NCBI GenBank assembly: GCA_029984855.1
Contig: JARQZL010000025.1
Location: forward strand, 1 to 44,310
Source: Archaeoglobales archaeon
GTDB lineage: Archaea; Halobacteriota; Archaeoglobi; Archaeoglobales; Archaeoglobaceae
Length of the DNA: 44,310 nucleotides
Direction: 5' to 3'
Part shown: positions 1-8,631 of the stretch, one piece after another
Layout of the letters: every line of letters begins with the position of its first letter
Position numbering within the stretch: position 1 is the first letter of the stretch
Notes under the pieces: generated by a model
The model's database searches: none
What the model was told of the DNA's origin: nothing
Seen by the model: the letters and a program-made list of their open reading frames with translations, nothing else
Made by a program: the position numbers and the translations under genes

Positions 1-1
1 T

Positions 2-1348
2 CCTTACAAGCTGCAGGCTGCTGCCAGTAATGGGGCAAAGATATTCCTGATTCCGCACGGACAGAAGATTGTTTATGTTCACGAAAGAAAAGAGGAGAGG
101 AGGGGGCCATTTATATTCATCTCCACAGAAACAAAACCAGTTGACGTAGTTAAGCTGGGAGAAAAGCTCGGTGTGAAAGTGATTGAAGTAAAGACTGTAG
201 AGGAGGCTCTGAATTACTACACCGGTTACATGATTGAAAAACGCTCACCCAATATTAACCTCTCCAGATACTCAAATCTCCTGCTGCATCTTGCAGAGAA
301 GATGAAAAGCAGCACACTGAACCTGTTGAACTCGGTGAAACCCTACGCCTCCTCTGAAGAGCTGAACAGCATCCAGAAAATAATAAACAAAGCAAACAAG
401 AGCTTTTCAGAGGGAAACTACTACACTGCTACGAGCCAGTACTTCACGGCTGAAATAAAGCTCAGAACCATTCAGTATGGCAAAAAGCTCGATAATGAAA
501 ATGAGCTCAACACAGAGTTTTCAAATGTCGAAAGAGAGCTCAACGAAACCGCAAGCTCCCTTAATGTATACAAATCCGGGGTGGAATCTCTCCAGATTCT
601 GGGTGCTGCTGAAGAGAGGCTTGCAATAGCCAAAAAGCTCATTAAAGAGGCGAGGGCATCTGGAGACTATACGACCGCCATCGATGATCTCGCATTTGCA
701 AAGGAGAGAATTGAGAGTGCAAAACTCTGGCTCTCCCTGATGCCCGAGATCAAAAAGGATGTGTATCTGAGCAAAGAAGATCTTAAAAGAAGGGCAGAGC
801 TGTACCTCACTCAGGCTGATTCCATGATTGTCTATGCAAAGTCCATCCACGGAATAGGCACTCTGGTCAGCGAGGCGGAGAACAGCGCATTACTTGCACA
901 GAATCAGCTATCAGAGGGTATGTACTGCGGAGCAGCCATCTCATCGATCGATGCAATAACCAAGGCTGCAATATCGATAGAACTGATCAACGCCGATAAA
1001 AGCTTCATCAGCAGTGAGGTCAACTCTTCAGAAAACTATGCAAGGGTATCTCTGAGCATGGCTGAAAAGTACATGACTCCTGTACTTCCAGCAGCTTACT
1101 TCGAATTTGGAAAGACGTCCAGCAACCCAATAGAAAAGCTGTATTACTACAAGCTATCCGCAAGAATTGCCAAACTCATGTCCTCAATGGCTGGAGTGAA
1201 GAGTAGCAACGAACTTGTCAGAAATCAGATTAAGCAGAATACACAAGAGAAAACGAATACCAAGAACGTCAGAGTGACACCTGGATTCGAATGTATGCTT
1301 TCAGTTGTTATACTTGCATCACTTGCATACCTCAAGAGAGAAAGATAA
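2..1348 (+). CDS. Lon-like S16 domain protein with PGF-type C-terminal tag (5' partial)
   Basis: The frame is open from base 2, so the gene begins before the window; the GTG at 173 is internal. The first ~70 residues (KLQAAASNGAKIFLIP, then VKVIEVKTVEEAL) match the end of an S16/Lon protease domain. The catalytic Ser/Lys part lies mostly outside. About 270 helical residues rich in Glu/Lys/Ser follow, probably coiled coil. The C-terminus has a Pro-Gly-Phe triplet, a ~15-residue hydrophobic stretch and a basic end (KRER), the layout of PGF-CTERM proteins processed by archaeosortase A. This suggests a protein exported and anchored at the cell surface. Protease activity cannot be judged because the active site is not visible. 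Confidence 0.8.
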   Translation, partial: PYKLQAAASNGAKIFLIPHGQKIVYVHERKEERRGPFIFISTETKPVDVVKLGEKLGVKVIEVKTVEEALNYYTGYMIEKRSPNINLSRYSNLLLHLAEKMKSSTLNLLNSVKPYASSEELNSIQKIINKANKSFSEGNYYTATSQYFTAEIKLRTIQYGKKLDNENELNTEFSNVERELNETASSLNVYKSGVESLQILGAAEERLAIAKKLIKEARASGDYTTAIDDLAFAKERIESAKLWLSLMPEIKKDVYLSKEDLKRRAELYLTQADSMIVYAKSIHGIGTLVSEAENSALLAQNQLSEGMYCGAAISSIDAITKAAISIELINADKSFISSEVNSSENYARVSLSMAEKYMTPVLPAAYFEFGKTSSNPIEKLYYYKLSARIAKLMSSMAGVKSSNELVRNQIKQNTQEKTNTKNVRVTPGFECMLSVVILASLAYLKRER

Positions 1349-1420
1349 TTTTAAAATTTCCAGTTAATAGATATGTCCATTTGTATTCTCCAAAATTGAG
1401 GGGTTTTGTGGAGGCTTGGG

Positions 1421-1882
1421 ATGCAAAGCTGGATTGAGGTGCTGGTAGTTTCAATGATGCCTGTTTCGGAGCTGAGGGGAGGAATCCCGCTGGGACTGAT
1501 GCTTGGATTGAATCCAGCTGAAACATACCTGATTGCTGTAGCCGGCAACTTTATCCCGGTACCTTTTCTGCTCTGGCTTCTGGACAAGGTAGGCAAGATC
1601 GTAGAGAGATGGGGATTGACAGCAAAACTCTACTCAAAAATCGTTGAAAGAACTGAGAGAAGAAAAACAATCGTTGAAAGGTACGGTTATCTGGGACTTG
1701 TTCTGTTCGTTGCTATTCCACTCCCTATGACCGGAGCCTGGACTGGTACTCTTCTGGCCTTTCTGTTGAGACTCAGCCCCGTCAGAGCAGCATTCAGTAT
1801 TCTCTCAGGAGTCCTCATCGCTGGAGTTGTGGTAACTGCCGTAAGTTTTACCGGAGTCAGTCTGGTCAGATGGCCTTTTTGA
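1421..1882 (+). CDS. Small multidrug export family membrane protein (COG2426)
   Basis: A membrane protein of about 153 residues resembling the Sm_multidrug_ex family (PF06695). The N-terminal signature MMPVSELRGGIPLGLMLGL, with a charged ELRGG inside a hydrophobic segment, is typical. Further hydrophobic segments cover residues ~35-55, ~85-115 and ~120-145. Start ATG 1421 is chosen because GGAGG sits six bases upstream; a TTG at 1406 is also in frame. The export role is only a family label, and no substrate is known. It stands alone after the S16 gene. Confidence 0.75.
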   Translation: MQSWIEVLVVSMMPVSELRGGIPLGLMLGLNPAETYLIAVAGNFIPVPFLLWLLDKVGKIVERWGLTAKLYSKIVERTERRKTIVERYGYLGLVLFVAIPLPMTGAWTGTLLAFLLRLSPVRAAFSILSGVLIAGVVVTAVSFTGVSLVRWPF

Positions 1883-1959
1883 GTATGTGTTTTGGATTCT
1901 ACAAATTGAAGAAATAACTTAAAGCAGACAAAGAGGTTGGAATCTTATGAGGTGGTGAA

Positions 1960-2448
1960 ATGAACTACATAACAATCATTCTCTGTTTGCCCCTGCTTGC
2001 TCTCCTAATTTTACTCTGGAAGTATGTCGAGCTCAAAAGCAAGATGGAGCAGAGAGCGAGGCAGATATTTGAAGAATGGCAAGAAAGGGAGCTTGAAAGC
2101 ACATCGAAAAGAAAAGCAGAAATTCTTTTTGAGGAATGGAAACAGAGATACGAGAAGGAGGTAAGGAAGGATGCGGTAGAGAAGAGCAAGGCAGTGATTG
2201 CGGGAAAGGTTACCGAACATCTTATCCCTTATTTACCGGACTTCAAATACAACCCGAAGGATGCTCGCTTCATCGGCTCACCAATCGATCTGATTGTATT
2301 CGATGGGCTTGATGAAGGAGAGCTAAGGAGGATAGTTTTTGTTGAAGTGAAGTCGGGTAAATCTACACTTAGCAAGAGGGAGAGGCTTATCAGGAATGCT
2401 GTAGAGCAGAGAAGGGTTGAATGGGAAATTTTGAGGAGTGAGATCTAA
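1960..2448 (+). CDS. Membrane-anchored Holliday-junction-resolvase-like nuclease (PF10107-like)
   Basis: The 162-residue protein starts with one membrane helix (residues ~3-24), then a charged coiled-coil-like segment (~25-85). A compact domain follows with GSPIDLIVFDGL and IVFVEVKSGKS. The Asp and the E-x-K spacing match a PD-(D/E)XK nuclease core, as in the family called endonuclease related to archaeal Holliday junction resolvase (COG4741). The start ATG follows GGTGGTGAA. Being tethered to the membrane is odd for a recombination nuclease, so the physiological substrate is open. It converges on the DUF72 gene. Confidence 0.7.
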   Translation: MNYITIILCLPLLALLILLWKYVELKSKMEQRARQIFEEWQERELESTSKRKAEILFEEWKQRYEKEVRKDAVEKSKAVIAGKVTEHLIPYLPDFKYNPKDARFIGSPIDLIVFDGLDEGELRRIVFVEVKSGKSTLSKRERLIRNAVEQRRVEWEILRSEI

Positions 2449-2499
2449 GCTCAGGCATTATTTTCGCAACCCTTCGCATTGCTTTTCCTTCAGAAAAAT

Positions 2500-3207
2500 T
2501 CAGTCAATCGTACAGTTCAAAACGGATGCAAAGCGCTTTGCATCATCGCACATGTGCATGTTGTTAAACAGCACATAGGTTTCCTTTTCAAGCTTGTTGC
2601 AGAACTCTCTAAGCTTATTCAGCTCATCATCGCTGTACCTGTGCCGGTACATCCTCGCATGCATTCCGTGGAGCCGGAAGTAGGCTATCTCTCCATGAAG
2701 GGGTTCTGCAACAAATGGGTCAACGCAGTGCACGAGGTCTAACTCCCCACAGATGCGCTCAATCGCTTCACTGCTCCAGCCTCTTGCCTCCCACACAAAG
2801 ATGTACCTCCGCTCTACTGACGAGAAGAATTGCCTTATGTTCTCAACATTTTCTGCAGTCTCCTTAAAGGATGGGGGAGTCTGGAAAACGATTATCTTGG
2901 CATCAAGGGCTTTTGCAATGCTATCTGTGATTTCCCAAGCTCTAAACACTTCACTGACAGGTCTGAAAAAGCCGCAGTTCTCTGCCTTTATTCCTGCCTT
3001 TCTGAAGGTGGGACTTGAAGGAGGGTGTGTTATAACCTGCCAGGCCTTAACAGTGAATTCGAAGTTAGCAGGAGCCTGTTTTCTCCACTTCTCTGCAGTT
3101 TCAACTCTTGGGGGCTTATAAAATGTTTTTTGGATTTCAACAAGATTGAACTCCTGAAAGTACCTATTCATAGCCTCGCAGAAGCCACAGCATCCGACTT
3201 TTATCAT
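2500..3207 (-). CDS. DUF72 (YecE-like) TIM-barrel protein
   Basis: About 235 residues from MIKVGCCGFCEAM. DUF72 proteins open with a V/I-G-C/T-x-G strand and contain a W-R-x-Q-A-P-x-x-F-x-F-x-V-K-A block, seen here as WRKQAPANFEFTVKAW. FFRPVSEVFRAWE, a VWEARGW block and a late YFRLHG motif are also characteristic. The function of the family is unknown. Starts at 3249 and 3216 are in frame, but homology begins at or just after ATG 3207, which has GTGAG upstream. Single gene, tail-to-tail with the nuclease-like gene. Confidence 0.8.
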   Translation of the reverse strand: MIKVGCCGFCEAMNRYFQEFNLVEIQKTFYKPPRVETAEKWRKQAPANFEFTVKAWQVITHPPSSPTFRKAGIKAENCGFFRPVSEVFRAWEITDSIAKALDAKIIVFQTPPSFKETAENVENIRQFFSSVERRYIFVWEARGWSSEAIERICGELDLVHCVDPFVAEPLHGEIAYFRLHGMHARMYRHRYSDDELNKLREFCNKLEKETYVLFNNMHMCDDAKRFASVLNCTID

Positions 3208-3262
3208 ACCGCTCATCTCACGGCAAGCAAACAGCAAACAATGATACAAAAATATGAAAGGA

Positions 3263-4042
3263 TTACCTGAAGTATCTCAAATCCTCATCACTCTTCCACT
3301 GCTGCATTGCAGCTTCCTGCATCTCCTTTATCTGGGTTATCAGCTTCTCCATTTCTTTTGCTCTCTCGTTGAGCGCTTCAATGCTGACATCCAGACTCAG
3401 CATCTTCATCAGCACCTCGAGCACAGCCTTTGCACTCTTTGGATCGACCATATAACCGGATGTTACACCCATCAAACATACAGCTTCTATTCCCTCGAGC
3501 ATGGAGACTCCGAGAAGCAGGCCTGAAGCTCCTATAATCCCTCCTCCGGGCTCTCCACTTTCAAACCTGACACCATAGCTCTTCAGCTCTTCAACCAGCT
3601 TTGAGCTGTTCGCTGCTCCAAGCACATAGGGTTCCTCTACAAGCTTACCAACTCCATAGCCTCCAAGAGTACAGATCCTGCTCACTTTGAAGTTCTTTGC
3701 AATATCCATGTATGCATTCACAAGCTCAAAATGCCCCTCGTTATCCACACTCTGAAAGTCACCAACAAGAACAAGCAGATCTGGTGAGCCCCCGTCAGAC
3801 TTGTACGCATAAACTTCGTTCTTTGGCATCCGTATGGTTCCGTCTTCCAGAACCATTACCTGTGGAGGGAAGTGGTGAGAGTACACTTCAACAACAAGCT
3901 CCATATCCAGCTCTTTAACCAAGTGATCGGCAACGAGCTTACCGACATGCCCTATCCCTGGTAAGCCCTCTATGAGTACGGGGTTCTCAAGCCCAACATC
4001 TTCAACCTTTCTGGTGTATCGTACATCAACTCTTTGAAGCAT
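3263..4042 (-). CDS. PAC2 family protein (proteasome assembly chaperone-like)
   Basis: A PAC2-domain protein of 259 residues. The N-terminal NPVLIEGLPGIGHVGKLVADHL and the later TLGGYGVGKL, GASGLLLG and VTSGYMVDPKSAKAVLEVL are family hallmarks. A Gln/Glu-rich helical tail follows (~225-259). ATG 4042 is chosen because a strong AGGAGGTGGT ribosome site precedes it; the open frame continues to 4159 but overlaps nop10. It is the third gene of the conserved archaeal aIF2-alpha, Nop10, PAC2 cluster. A chaperone role in proteasome assembly is known for the eukaryotic relatives and only inferred here. Confidence 0.85.
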   Translation of the reverse strand: MLQRVDVRYTRKVEDVGLENPVLIEGLPGIGHVGKLVADHLVKELDMELVVEVYSHHFPPQVMVLEDGTIRMPKNEVYAYKSDGGSPDLLVLVGDFQSVDNEGHFELVNAYMDIAKNFKVSRICTLGGYGVGKLVEEPYVLGAANSSKLVEELKSYGVRFESGEPGGGIIGASGLLLGVSMLEGIEAVCLMGVTSGYMVDPKSAKAVLEVLMKMLSLDVSIEALNERAKEMEKLITQIKEMQEAAMQQWKSDEDLRYFR

Positions 4043-4223
4043 CTGACCACCTCCTGATGCTGAAAAATCCACATTCCTTCCTGAGCATTCTTCTGTATTT
4101 GCCATAGGGGTCCTCTGGCGAGAAGCGGGCGGGTATCGGTGTATATGTCTTTCTACCACACTTCGGGCAGATATTTTTTAAAGTGTAGGCGCCGCAGGTG
4201 CACTTTCTCATCCTTACCTTCAT
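4026..4223 (-). CDS. nop10: H/ACA RNP protein Nop10
   Basis: A small basic zinc-ribbon protein with the Nop10 pattern: CTCGAYTL, CPKCG, then PARFSPEDPYGKYRRMLRKE. Nop10 binds Cbf5 in H/ACA ribonucleoprotein particles that make pseudouridine in rRNA and tRNA. ATG 4223 overlaps the aIF2-alpha stop (ATGA), implying translational coupling. A second ATG at 4211, just before RKCTCG, is equally possible. The 3' end overlaps the start of the PAC2 gene by 17 bases. Minus-strand operon with aIF2-alpha upstream. Confidence 0.92.
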   Translation of the reverse strand: MKVRMRKCTCGAYTLKNICPKCGRKTYTPIPARFSPEDPYGKYRRMLRKECGFFSIRRWSDASKS

Positions 4224-5020
4224 ATAGCTTCCCTCACAAATGTGCCTTCTCCACCGAGCTTCTTCACCGCCTTGAGAACGGCATTTGTGATACTTTTGAG
4301 AGATTTCTCTGCGGTTTTATAATCCTCCGCCTCTATAACAATCCTGTACTTCGGTGCTCCGATATACTCTATCTTCATGCTTATGTCATTTTTGACTTTA
4401 TATGCCTCCATCAATGCCTTCTTTATCCTCTCTACCCCATCAGGAGCATTACTTCTCAACTCAAAAAAGCCACGGACTTTCACATGGGGTGGTTTTATGT
4501 TTTCCTTGGCAATCTCCGCCATAGCCTTTGCGAGCTTCTCACTGACAAAAGGGGTGAGAACTTCGTAACCTTCAAAGGCAGCATCCTCAAAAGCTCCGTA
4601 CACTGTGTCGTACTCCTTAATAAGTTTCTTACCAATGCTCAGGAGTTCTTTTCTTGACAATCCAACCTTCTCTCCTACAATCTCCAGCCACTTAAAGGCT
4701 TTAAGCTCGTTCTTCCACTGCTGTGTTTTTTCCCTCCTCTGTCTTTCGTTAACGTCCTTTATTGACAGATCAATGTGTCCTCTTTTCGGATTTAAATCGA
4801 GAACCTTGCAAACTACCTTCTGCCCCTTTTTGACGTAGTCCCTTATGTCTTTTATCCAGCCAGGAGCAACTTCGCTGATGTGCACAAGCCCCTCCTTACC
4901 CTCGTACTCATCGAGAGAAACAAAGGCTCCAAAATCAAGAACTCTCGTTACCGTACCTATTACTATCTCACCCTTTCCCGGATAACCGCTTCTCTTGATG
5001 ACCAGTCTTCCTTCACTCAT
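4220..5020 (-). CDS. eif2a: Translation initiation factor aIF2 alpha subunit
   Basis: 266 residues, normal for archaeal aIF2-alpha. It has an N-terminal S1 domain (GEIVIGTVTRVLDFGAFVSLDEY, EGLVHISEVAPGWI), a helical middle and the C-terminal alpha-beta domain that contacts aIF2-gamma (ISMKIEYIGAPKYRIVIEAEDYK). It is part of the heterotrimer that delivers initiator Met-tRNA to the small ribosomal subunit. A TTTAAA element lies about 28 bases upstream of the ATG and GAGGGAAG precedes it. First gene of the aIF2-alpha, Nop10, PAC2 operon. Confidence 0.95.
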   Translation of the reverse strand: MSEGRLVIKRSGYPGKGEIVIGTVTRVLDFGAFVSLDEYEGKEGLVHISEVAPGWIKDIRDYVKKGQKVVCKVLDLNPKRGHIDLSIKDVNERQRREKTQQWKNELKAFKWLEIVGEKVGLSRKELLSIGKKLIKEYDTVYGAFEDAAFEGYEVLTPFVSEKLAKAMAEIAKENIKPPHVKVRGFFELRSNAPDGVERIKKALMEAYKVKNDISMKIEYIGAPKYRIVIEAEDYKTAEKSLKSITNAVLKAVKKLGGEGTFVREAI

Positions 5021-5139
5021 CCAGCTTCCCTCTGAGAGAGGTAATTTAAAACTTCCTGAACCTTTTTCTTTAAAGCCTCTTTAAGTTCCAGTCAGACAGA
5101 CGTTTTTAGCTCTGATTTCGCCAGTGACAACAATTAAGG

Positions 5140-5146
5140 TTAAATA
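5140..5146 (+). promoter_or_regulatory. TATA box of the Sec61-beta gene
   Basis: TTAAATA centred about 25 bases before ATG 5168, so transcription should start at or next to the start codon (leaderless mRNA). No ribosome binding site is seen between them. The 5021-5167 gap also carries the opposite-strand promoter of aIF2-alpha (TTTAAA near 5045). Confidence 0.55.
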
Positions 5147-5167
5147 CTCAACTGCCAACTTCAGAGT

Positions 5168-5341
5168 ATGGCAAAGGCAAAGTCGAAAACCCCGCCCCTG
5201 ATGTCTTCAGCCGGAATAATGAGGTATTTTGAGGAGGAGAAAACACAGATAAAGCTGAATCCGAAGAGCGTTCTTGTTTTTGGATTCGTCATTGGAGCAC
5301 TGGTAATTGTTATGAACGCATTCTATGGACTCTGGCCCTGA
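5168..5341 (+). CDS. secG: Preprotein translocase Sec61-beta subunit (SecG-like)
   Basis: A 57-residue protein starting MAKAKSKTPPLMSSAG. The pattern is a basic tail, the MSSAGIMRYFEEE block and one C-terminal membrane helix (residues ~34-52) ending in NAFYGLWP. This is the archaeal Sec61-beta, a tail-anchored partner of SecY and SecE in the translocon. Its end overlaps the native engB start at 5325 by 17 bases, so the two genes were probably co-expressed. Confidence 0.93.
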   Translation: MAKAKSKTPPLMSSAGIMRYFEEEKTQIKLNPKSVLVFGFVIGALVIVMNAFYGLWP

Positions 5342-5940
5342 AATAGTTTTTGCTGGCCGCTCCAACGTTGGAAAATCAACCCTCTTTTCCCAACGTTGGA
5401 AAATCAACCCTCTTTTCTACTCTCTTTAGTAAGAAAGTCGTGAAGGTCATCAGGAAGGGGAGCAGGCCGGGAACGACTGTAAAACCGAACTGTGTTCTGT
5501 ACAGAGATTTGCTCCTGACCGACCTGCCGGGCTACGGCTACATCCATGGTGTGAGCAGGAGGGTTAACGAAAGAGTCAAGAACTTTATCGTTCATTATAT
5601 AGAACAAAATTCCCGCAGAATCCTTGTGGCAGTACATGTTATTGATGCAAAGGCATTTTCGCAAATCGTTGAGCGCTGGGAGAGCAGGGGAGAGATACCG
5701 GTTGATGTAGAGATGTACGAATTTCTCGATGAGGTCAGTAACGTCATTGTTGTGGCAAACAAGATTGACAAGACGGATGATGCTGGAAAAGCTGTTGAAG
5801 AAATATCAAAGAAGCTTGGGACAGATAATATCCTCCCTGCTTCGGCAAAAGCGGGAGAGGTATCAGTGCTCAAAAACGAGCTCAAAAAAAGACTTATAGA
5901 AGTGGGAAGACAAGACTTACTTGGGGTTTTTAGAGCTTAG
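5325..5940 (+). pseudogene. engB: GTP-binding protein EngB, frameshifted by tandem duplication in the P-loop
   Basis: From ATG 5325 the protein reads MDSGPEIVFAGRSNVGKSTLFS, the start of an EngB/YsxC ribosome-assembly GTPase, then leaves frame and stops at 5427-5429. The rest of EngB is open in another frame to 5940: PGTTVKP (switch region), DLPGYG (G3), VVANKIDK (G4), SAKAG (G5). The cause is a perfect 28-bp tandem duplication over the P-loop codons; removing one copy restores one continuous reading frame. A product from the TTG at 5350 would keep NVGKST but lose the first Gly of the P-loop. It may be a true mutation, a slippage-prone site or an assembly error. Confidence 0.85.
5362..5417 (+). 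repeat. Perfect 28-bp tandem duplication inside engB
   Basis: Bases 5362-5389 and 5390-5417 are identical, starting CCAACGTTGG and ending CCTCTTTTC. 28 is not a multiple of three, so the second copy shifts the frame by one. The flanking bases (5361 t, 5418 t) do not extend the match. Confidence 0.95.
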
Positions 5941-7130
5941 AAAGTGTTAAGCTCTCCATTTACAATCATTTCTGTTATTCTTGTGATGTCCGAGAGCCAC
6001 TCATCAGCGACTTCTGTAACCGCTGGCTTCATCTTCTCAACATCGTATCCTCTATACGGGATTATCTGAATGCTCAAAGCCTTGGGCTGGTCTATTGGCT
6101 TCCCTATCTGAGAGAGTATTCTTACATACACTTCTCTTATACCTTCTATCCTCTGGATGCACTCCTGTGCAATCTGATTTGCAAGCAGGTTGTATATTTT
6201 GCCAACGTGATTTATTGGATTCTTACCACTTGTTGCCTCCATACTCATTGGCCTGCCAGGAGTTATGAGTCCGTTGCATCTGTTGCCCCTGCCAACGCTG
6301 CCATCGTCTCCATTCTCTGCCGATGTTCCTGTAACAGTGAGGAAATAGCAACCCCTCTCATAGTCGTCTGCAGTATTCACATTGACAACCACTTCTCTCT
6401 CAGTGTATTCGCTGGATATCTCCCCAACCCAGCTGGTGAGTTCGTTTTTAACTGCATCGTACTCCTCTATCCCGCTCAGATGTTTTCCTACAAAGGCACA
6501 TGCAATTGTCAAGGTTATCTTATCCTTCTCCCTTAAACCCATTACTTTTATGTCTTCACCAATTGCAGGATTTTTTGGTCTGAATTCGTTGTATATACGA
6601 CGTTCTACATTGTAAACGAGATTCTCGGTCTCGCTAAATGGAGCAAATCCGATTCCAAACGAGGTATCATTGGCATGAGGGATTTTTCCCCTCCTGAATA
6701 CATCTTTCAGGTCTGTACTTCCTTCTCCGAGCCTCACGTCAAATGCCATGTCCAGTTCAACGTCAATGTTTTTCAGGTGCTCTCTGACATAATCCTTTGC
6801 CGCTTTGAGTGCAATCCTATCAGCAGGGATATAAACACCATCAAAGTACTTCGTCGCTCTGCCAACAAGGAGGATGTATATAGGTTCAATAACTTCTCCT
6901 CCTCCGAATTCAGGGTTTGCCCTGCCTGCAGCTATCTGCGTTTCATCTGTATTGTGATGGAGAACAGTTCCAAGACGCTTCAGGTATTCTCTGCTTAGAG
7001 CACGACTCATTGATTCAGCGATTCCATCTGCAAGGCTATCGGGATGACCAATACCCTTTCTCTCTACTATTTCAATCTGCTGCTGTTCAATGGGTGTATG
7101 AACGATTTCCTCGACGTAGATGTTTCTCAT
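5937..7130 (-). CDS. mat: Archaeal S-adenosylmethionine synthetase
   Basis: 397 residues, the usual size of the archaeal MAT family (PF01941), which is very divergent from bacterial MetK. It makes AdoMet from methionine and ATP. Diagnostic stretches are [50 protein letters not shown], the Gly-rich [15 protein letters not shown], and [19 protein letters not shown] 7130 is preceded by GGTGA; a GTG at 7139 is less likely. TATA-like TTTATATCC lies upstream near 7160. The 3' end touches the engB end tail-to-tail. Confidence 0.96.
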   Translation of the reverse strand: MRNIYVEEIVHTPIEQQQIEIVERKGIGHPDSLADGIAESMSRALSREYLKRLGTVLHHNTDETQIAAGRANPEFGGGEVIEPIYILLVGRATKYFDGVYIPADRIALKAAKDYVREHLKNIDVELDMAFDVRLGEGSTDLKDVFRRGKIPHANDTSFGIGFAPFSETENLVYNVERRIYNEFRPKNPAIGEDIKVMGLREKDKITLTIACAFVGKHLSGIEEYDAVKNELTSWVGEISSEYTEREVVVNVNTADDYERGCYFLTVTGTSAENGDDGSVGRGNRCNGLITPGRPMSMEATSGKNPINHVGKIYNLLANQIAQECIQRIEGIREVYVRILSQIGKPIDQPKALSIQIIPYRGYDVEKMKPAVTEVADEWLSDITRITEMIVNGELNTF

Positions 7131-7243
7131 TGGACTCACCGAAATAGGAGGATTATGATGGGATATAAATATTATCCCTTTGCTTTTCAGCTTTGCTACT
7201 TACTTTTAGCAGCCGTTAGCTTATAACGTACCGATCTACTTGA

Positions 7244-7948
7244 TTATATAAACAATTTCGCCTTTATTTCTCTGAACTCCGCATATGCTCTCACAACCGT
7301 CCTGCCCTCTACAAATGGAATGCCATTCTTTTCCGCATACTCCACTGCTTTCTCCCTTGACAAAGCTTTTCCAGTCGTTTCATCAAGCATTTCGCATATC
7401 GCCACAGCAGGAGAAATTCCTGCCATCTCCGCAATGGCAACGCTCAGCTCGGTCTGCCCCATTCTCTCGTACGTCAGTTCTTCTGCAGCTCTGAGCAATG
7501 CAACATGTCCCGGACTTCTGAACTCGCTGCCGAGATCAAAATCGTCTCCAAGCATAACGCTGTCAACAACTTCACCAATCCTTTTTATTGTGAGTGCTCT
7601 GTCAACATCAGTTATTCCAGTGTATGTATCTCTGTGGTTAACCCACAGGGAGAAGGAAGAACGGGAGTCATACTTTATATCGAAAGAAGATATAGACGTT
7701 ATTTCGGGCATTTGAGTGCTCGCAACCCTGAGAATATCATGCATGAATGGCAGTTTTAACTTGTCTGCAGCAAACGGATGGATGGCAACACATATCAGGC
7801 CACCACCGTCTTTCCTCATCATTGCAACATCTTTTGGCGTAACGTTTATTGCCGGAATTGCTATGTCTGTTTCACCCTCCCTGTGGTCGAAGTCATATAT
7901 CAAAACAGGTTCACCCTTTCTGAAAGCTCTCTTTGCCTTTTCAATCAC
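7244..7948 (-). CDS. ribB: 3,4-dihydroxy-2-butanone-4-phosphate synthase
   Basis: 234 residues. RibB converts ribulose 5-phosphate to the four-carbon unit of riboflavin. Family features are YDFDHREGETDIAIPA (acidic metal/substrate loop), MRKDGGGLICVA, SFSLWVNHRDTYTGITDVDRALTI, and RSPGHVALLRA. The start is GTG, overlapping the stop of the HTH-riboflavin kinase (GTGA), with GGAGGTGAT just upstream. Translation is thus coupled to the regulator. It should share the palindrome-controlled promoter at 8592-8650. Confidence 0.95.
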   Translation of the reverse strand: MIEKAKRAFRKGEPVLIYDFDHREGETDIAIPAINVTPKDVAMMRKDGGGLICVAIHPFAADKLKLPFMHDILRVASTQMPEITSISSFDIKYDSRSSFSLWVNHRDTYTGITDVDRALTIKRIGEVVDSVMLGDDFDLGSEFRSPGHVALLRAAEELTYERMGQTELSVAIAEMAGISPAVAICEMLDETTGKALSREKAVEYAEKNGIPFVEGRTVVRAYAEFREIKAKLFI

Positions 7949-8592
7949 AGTATCACCTCCACTTCAACAATATCTTCATCATTAAGCCCCAGCTCATCCC
8001 TCAGCCTGACAGGGGCTATGACCTCGAGTACATCCGCAGGGTAGTGAGTTCGCTGAGGCAATACAACTGCCCCGTCAACCCCATCTATCCTGCACCTGAA
8101 TACCTTGACCTCCCCGAACGTCCTGTCAGCAGTTGAAAAGCCTTCGATCTTAATACCTTCTTCCTGATCAAGCATCCTTCTGAAGTATGCCTGCTCCTTG
8201 GGAATTTTCAGATTGAGCGTGCCGGGGTACGGTTCAAAACCGAGCTTCTCTTCAAACTGCTTCTTGTAGCCTTCAAGGGAGACGTAGTACCTTCCCTCAC
8301 CAACTCCTCCAAATACCCTGCCCTTTATTATCACAGCCTCTTCACCCTCGAATATCTTTTTGTAATCGAGATACTCTTTGTAAAGCCTGTTTTTGCCCTT
8401 CTCGGTTATCACCACATACTGCCCGTCTTTATACAGAGTTCTCTCGACTAATCCAGCATCTTCAAGGTCTTTAAGCCTTCTTGCTGCCGTTTGAAGGCTC
8501 TGGTTTATCTTTTCGGCAAGTTCCTTCGAACTGATTTTAAGAACCTCCCGTGTTGCATTCATCAGGGCAAGTTTTTTGAGTATCTCTAACAT
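7945..8592 (-). CDS. ribK: Bifunctional HTH regulator / CTP-dependent riboflavin kinase (RbkR type)
   Basis: 215 residues in two parts. Residues 1-85 form a winged helix (SSKELAEKINQSLQTAARRLKDLEDAGLVER, split here by the recognition helix around 31-42). Residues ~90-215 are the archaeal riboflavin kinase (DUF120): GRVFGGVGEGRYYVSLEGY, FEPYPGTLNLKI and a C-terminal APVRLRDELGL. The kinase makes FMN using CTP. Such fusions are known as RbkR, a regulator of riboflavin genes. ATG 8592 has AGGAGA upstream. It precedes ribB, and a perfect palindrome covers its predicted transcription start. Confidence 0.93.
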   Translation of the reverse strand: MLEILKKLALMNATREVLKISSKELAEKINQSLQTAARRLKDLEDAGLVERTLYKDGQYVVITEKGKNRLYKEYLDYKKIFEGEEAVIIKGRVFGGVGEGRYYVSLEGYKKQFEEKLGFEPYPGTLNLKIPKEQAYFRRMLDQEEGIKIEGFSTADRTFGEVKVFRCRIDGVDGAVVLPQRTHYPADVLEVIAPVRLRDELGLNDEDIVEVEVIL

Positions 8593-8611
8593 ATCGAATC
8601 TCCTGAATTAA

Positions 8612-8631
8612 GCTTCTCAATACTGAGAAGC
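8612..8631 (-). promoter_or_regulatory. Palindromic operator of the ribK-ribB operon
   Basis: GCTTCTCA, four bases, TGAGAAGC: a perfect 8-bp inverted repeat 20-39 bases upstream of the ribK ATG. A TATA-like ACTTATATC lies at about 8639-8647, so the repeat sits where transcription should start. Being next to an HTH-riboflavin kinase gene, it is a natural autoregulatory site. Confidence 0.65.

Noticed and set aside
173-175. GTG 173 as the start of the first gene
   Set aside because: The frame is open upstream to the window edge and encodes conserved S16-domain sequence.
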